In this document: positions 5,941-8,032 of the stretch, piece by piece
Numbering within the stretch: the stretch's first letter is position 1
Layout: each line of letters starts with the position of its first letter
Assembly (NCBI GenBank): GCA_030605745.1
Contig: JAUWHT010000115.1
Location: 1-8,032, forward strand
DNA length: 8,032 nt
Reading direction: 5' to 3'
From: Pirellulales bacterium
Lineage (GTDB): Bacteria > Planctomycetota > Planctomycetia > Pirellulales > Thermoguttaceae
Position numbers and translations under genes: made by a program
The notes under the pieces: model-generated
The model's input: only the letters and a program-made list of their open reading frames with translations
The model's database searches: none
What the model was told of the DNA's origin: nothing

Positions 5941-6154
5941 CCTACCCCGACCCAGTGGTAAGGAGATGGTGCGGTTTCTGCGGCGGCAAGGATTTGCTCT
6001 GATTCGGGTTCGTGGAAGTCATCACTATCTACAGCGCGGTGAGCAGCATACCTCCATCCCGGTACATGGGAACCGTCCCTTGAAAATAGGTACGCTGCGT
6101 AGTATTCTGCGGGATGTTGAGCTTACCCCAACGGAATTTGCCAAACTGTTGTAG
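5933..6154 (+). CDS. hicA: HicA-family mRNA interferase toxin
   Basis: A 73-residue double-stranded-RNA-binding-fold toxin that cleaves mRNA when free of HicB. Seen: SGKEMVRFLRRQGFALIRVRGSHHYL (8-33), with the expected catalytic histidine in GSHHY (H30), followed by TSIPVHGNRPLKIGTLRSIL (40-59), the family's IPxHxxxxLKxGTLxxIL motif. The full domain is present, so it should be active. The start is GTG 5933, overlapping the hicB stop by 8 bases; the pair is probably translationally coupled. The stop TAG (6152-6154) lies 29 bases before the thiC ATG. Confidence 0.88.
   Translation: MANLPRPSGKEMVRFLRRQGFALIRVRGSHHYLQRGEQHTSIPVHGNRPLKIGTLRSILRDVELTPTEFAKLL
6080..6108 (+). promoter_or_regulatory. 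Possible promoter inside hicA serving thiC
   Basis: TTGAAA (6080-6085), a 17-base spacer and TATTCT (6103-6108) lie within the hicA coding sequence, 75 bases before the thiC ATG. The match is 5/6 and 4/6. In a coding region this may be chance. If used, it would uncouple thiC from the hicBA promoter. Confidence 0.3.
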
Positions 6155-6170
6155 TGTCTAATACTACAAC
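6148..6170. repeat. 8-bp inverted repeat across the hicA-thiC junction
   Basis: GTTGTAGT (6148-6155) and ACTACAAC (6163-6170) are perfect complements around a 7-base loop, covering the hicA stop and ending 13 bases before the thiC ATG. There is no T-run, so a normal intrinsic terminator is unlikely. An operator or an RNA hairpin that sets hicA mRNA stability or thiC translation is possible. Confidence 0.55.
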
Positions 6171-6183
6171 ACTAGGAACCGTC

Positions 6184-7491
6184 ATGACCCAGATCGAACA
6201 AGCCCGGGCCGGTAGCGTTACGCCGGAAATGGAAGCGGTTGCTCGTAGCGAGCGGCTGGATCCGGAACTGGTTCGCAGCGAGGTTGCCCGCGGGCGGATG
6301 GTCATTCCGGCCAACAAGGTCCATCTGGAAAAGGACCTCCAGGCGATCGGCATCGGCATCGCCGCGCGGACGAAGATCAACGCCAACATCGGCAAGTCGG
6401 CCGTCTCCAGCGATACCGAGTGCGAGTTGGAAAAGATGCTCCTGGCGGTCGACTGCGGTGCAGACACGGTGATGGACCTGTCGACCGGCGAGCAGATCGA
6501 CGCGGTGCGTCGGCGGATCATCGAGGCCACCACTGTCCCGGTCGGCACCGTGCCGATCTACCAGGTGGCCCAGCAGCTTGACGACATTGTCGACATGCAG
6601 TGGCAGTATTTTCTCGACGTGGTCGAGCAGCAGGCCCGACAGGGTGTCGATTACATGACGATCCATTGCGCGCTGCTAAGGGAGCACGTGCCACTGACGG
6701 GAAATCGGTTGACGGGCATTGTCAGCCGCGGCGGGGCGCTGGTAGCCAGGTGGATGGCGGCCCACGGGGAAGAGAATCCGCTGTACACCCACTTCGACGA
6801 CCTGTGTGAGATCATGCACCAGTACGACGTCACTTGGAGCTTAGGCGACGGCCTGCGGCCCGGCTCGCTTGCCGACGCCTGTGACGAGGCCCAGTTCGCC
6901 GAGCTTAGGGTAATGGGCGAGTTGACCCACCGGGCGCGGCAGCGCAACTGCCAGGTGATGGTCGAAGGGCCCGGCCACGTGCCGATGGACCAGATCGAGC
7001 GGAACGTCAAGCTTCAGACGCAGTGGTGCGACGAGGCGCCGTTCTACGTGCTCGGCCCGATCGTCACGGACATTGCACCCGGTTACGATCACATCACCAG
7101 CGCGATCGGGGCCTCGATGGCCGCCTGGTACGGTGCGGCGATGCTGTGTTACGTGACGCCCAAGGAGCACCTGGGTCTGCCCGACCTGGACGACGTGCGG
7201 CAGGGTGTAATCGCCTACAAGATAGCCGCCCATGCCGCCGACGTGGCCCGGCACCGCGTGGGCGCCCGAGAGCGGGACGACGCGCTGAGCAAGGCCCGAT
7301 TCGAGTTCAACTGGGCCGAGCAGTTCCGCTTGGCGCTCGACCCGGAGACTGCCCGACGGATGCACGACGAAACCCTGCCGCAGAAGGGTCACAAAAAATC
7401 ACACTATTGTAGCATGTGCGGTCCGGAGTTCTGCGCGATGAACATGACCGAGCAGTTGCGGAAGCTGGAGCGGGAAAAGGCGGGCAGTTGA
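6184..7491 (+). CDS. thiC: Phosphomethylpyrimidine synthase ThiC (short form)
   Basis: A 435-residue radical-SAM enzyme that rearranges aminoimidazole ribotide to 4-amino-5-hydroxymethyl-2-methylpyrimidine phosphate, the pyrimidine half of thiamine, in the cytoplasm. Seen: KINANIG near residue 62, GADTVMDLSTG (about 87-97), a TVPVGTVPIYQ segment, the EGPGHVPMDQI motif, GPIVTDIAPGYDHITSAIG, and the C-terminal iron-sulfur cluster motif C409-x2-C412-x4-C417 (CSMCGPEFC). The length fits the short bacterial form, without the extended N-terminal domain. ATG 6184 is preceded by AGGAA (6174-6178); a GTG at 6154 in the same frame overlaps the hicA stop and is less likely. No other thi gene and no TPP riboswitch lie in the window. 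Confidence 0.95.
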   Translation: MTQIEQARAGSVTPEMEAVARSERLDPELVRSEVARGRMVIPANKVHLEKDLQAIGIGIAARTKINANIGKSAVSSDTECELEKMLLAVDCGADTVMDLSTGEQIDAVRRRIIEATTVPVGTVPIYQVAQQLDDIVDMQWQYFLDVVEQQARQGVDYMTIHCALLREHVPLTGNRLTGIVSRGGALVARWMAAHGEENPLYTHFDDLCEIMHQYDVTWSLGDGLRPGSLADACDEAQFAELRVMGELTHRARQRNCQVMVEGPGHVPMDQIERNVKLQTQWCDEAPFYVLGPIVTDIAPGYDHITSAIGASMAAWYGAAMLCYVTPKEHLGLPDLDDVRQGVIAYKIAAHAADVARHRVGARERDDALSKARFEFNWAEQFRLALDPETARRMHDETLPQKGHKKSHYCSMCGPEFCAMNMTEQLRKLEREKAGS

Positions 7492-7522
7492 CACGTTGTG
7501 TGCGATGAGTCAAGATAAGGTT

Positions 7523-7578
7523 GTTTAGCTGCCGCGTCCACGCGGCGCGGTTTCCCGCCGTGGACGGCGGGGCTAAAC
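7523..7578. repeat. 56-bp palindromic repeat after thiC
   Basis: Outer arms GTTTAGC (7523-7529) and GCTAAAC (7572-7578) and inner arms CGTCCACG (7535-7542) and CGTGGACG (7559-7566) are perfect and share one centre, separated by GC-rich spacers that pair only in part. No T-run follows. It could be a REP-like element or act as a GC-rich transcript end for thiC. The two explanations are not exclusive. Confidence 0.65.
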
Positions 7579-7608
7579 GCTGTGATTGAACACCATCCAC
7601 CATACCAG

Positions 7609-7614
7609 AAGGAG
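7609..7614 (+). promoter_or_regulatory. Ribosome binding site of the DUF1080 gene
   Basis: AAGGAG, 8 bases before the ATG at 7623. It fixes the start of the edge-truncated gene. No -35/-10 pair was clear in 7579-7608. Confidence 0.7.
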
Positions 7615-7622
7615 AAATTACC

Positions 7623-8032
7623 ATGCGTTCGATTTGTCTTCTTGCCGTTTCGTTGTTGAGCACCGGCCTGATGATTGCCGAGCCTGCCGTTGCGGCGGAC
7701 CTCTCTGCGGAAGAAACCAAACAGGGCTTCGTTAGCCTCTTTGACGGGAAGACCCTCGACGGCTGGCAGGGGTTGCTGAAGGGCTACACCGTGCAGGACG
7801 GGATTATGATTTGCAAGCCGGGCGGGAATCTGTTTACTAAGAAGGAATACGCCGACTTCATCTTCCGCTTCGAGTTCAAGCTTCCGCCGGGCGGAAACAA
7901 CGGAGTGGGCATCCGCGCGCCCTTGGTCGGTACTCCGGCATTCGCGGGCATGGAGATCCAAATCCTCGACGACCCGGCGCCCCGCTGGAAAGACCTGAAC
8001 GTCTGGCAGTACCACGGCTCGATCTACGGCGT
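7623..8032 (+). CDS. Secreted DUF1080 (3-keto-disaccharide hydrolase-type) protein, partial
   Basis: The first 136 residues of a gene that continues past the right edge. A Sec signal peptide is visible: a hydrophobic core (ICLLAVSLLSTGLMIA) followed by EPAVAAD, with likely cleavage after residue 24 or 25. The mature part starts with FVSLFDGKTLDGWQG (36-50), the hallmark of DUF1080, then continues in the concanavalin-like beta-sandwich pattern (FIFRFEFKLPPGGNNGVGIR, MEIQILDD, WQYHGSIYG). DUF1080 proteins are very abundant in planctomycetes and include 3-keto-glycoside hydrolases of sugar breakdown; the substrate cannot be read here. The start is set by AAGGAG at 7609. It follows thiC on the same strand after 131 bases, with a palindrome between them, so it is probably a separate unit. 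Confidence 0.88.
   Translation, partial: MRSICLLAVSLLSTGLMIAEPAVAADLSAEETKQGFVSLFDGKTLDGWQGLLKGYTVQDGIMICKPGGNLFTKKEYADFIFRFEFKLPPGGNNGVGIRAPLVGTPAFAGMEIQILDDPAPRWKDLNVWQYHGSIYG

Noticed and set aside
6172..6666. Minus-strand open frames opposite thiC
   Set aside because: ThiC is unmistakable on the plus strand from start to iron-sulfur motif; the antisense frames have no support.
7404..8015. Minus-strand frame of 203 codons at the right edge
   Set aside because: It overlaps the end of thiC, the palindrome and the signal-peptide-bearing DUF1080 gene, which has a good ribosome site and family motifs.

Overview
This 8 kb window is GC-rich and most likely comes from a planctomycete (Pirellulales-type bacterium). 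That is an inference from gene content and style: a GT39-type membrane glycosyltransferase, a secreted DUF1080 protein, a CpsD-like/ExeA-like ATPase set, a short-form ThiC, and several different palindromic repeats between and inside genes. No rRNA, tRNA, CRISPR array or insertion sequence with a transposase was seen.

Layout, left to right. Positions 1-288 hold only a doubtful minus-strand reading frame without a start. A minus-strand GT39/PMT-like glycosyltransferase (289-1923) follows; it carries a 33-bp palindrome in frame. A divergent gap (1924-2100) contains a large imperfect inverted repeat. Next on the plus strand is an overlapping pair: a 92-residue charged protein (2101-2379) and a MNT/AbiEii-like nucleotidyltransferase (2348-2908). 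It looks like a toxin-antitoxin-type pair but is not proven to be one.

The middle (2935-5493, minus strand) is a three-gene module: a single-span, proline-rich membrane protein, a CpsD/BY-kinase-like P-loop protein whose Walker A lysine is replaced, and an ExeA/GspA-type AAA ATPase. The first two overlap. A 260-bp gap with a nested inverted repeat separates the second from the third. Such gene sets are typical of exopolysaccharide or envelope export control, and that role is inferred here.

On the right (plus strand), a HicB-HicA toxin-antitoxin pair with a recognisable promoter (5644-6154) lies directly against thiC (6184-7491), the pyrimidine branch enzyme of thiamine synthesis. thiC has no visible TPP riboswitch and may depend on read-through or on a weak promoter inside hicA. 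A 56-bp palindrome follows, and then the start of a secreted DUF1080 protein that runs off the right edge.

No clearly unprecedented system was found. The features most worth checking are the palindromes (one inside a coding frame), the 92-residue/nucleotidyltransferase pair, and the lysine-less CpsD-like protein with its uncharacterised membrane partner.
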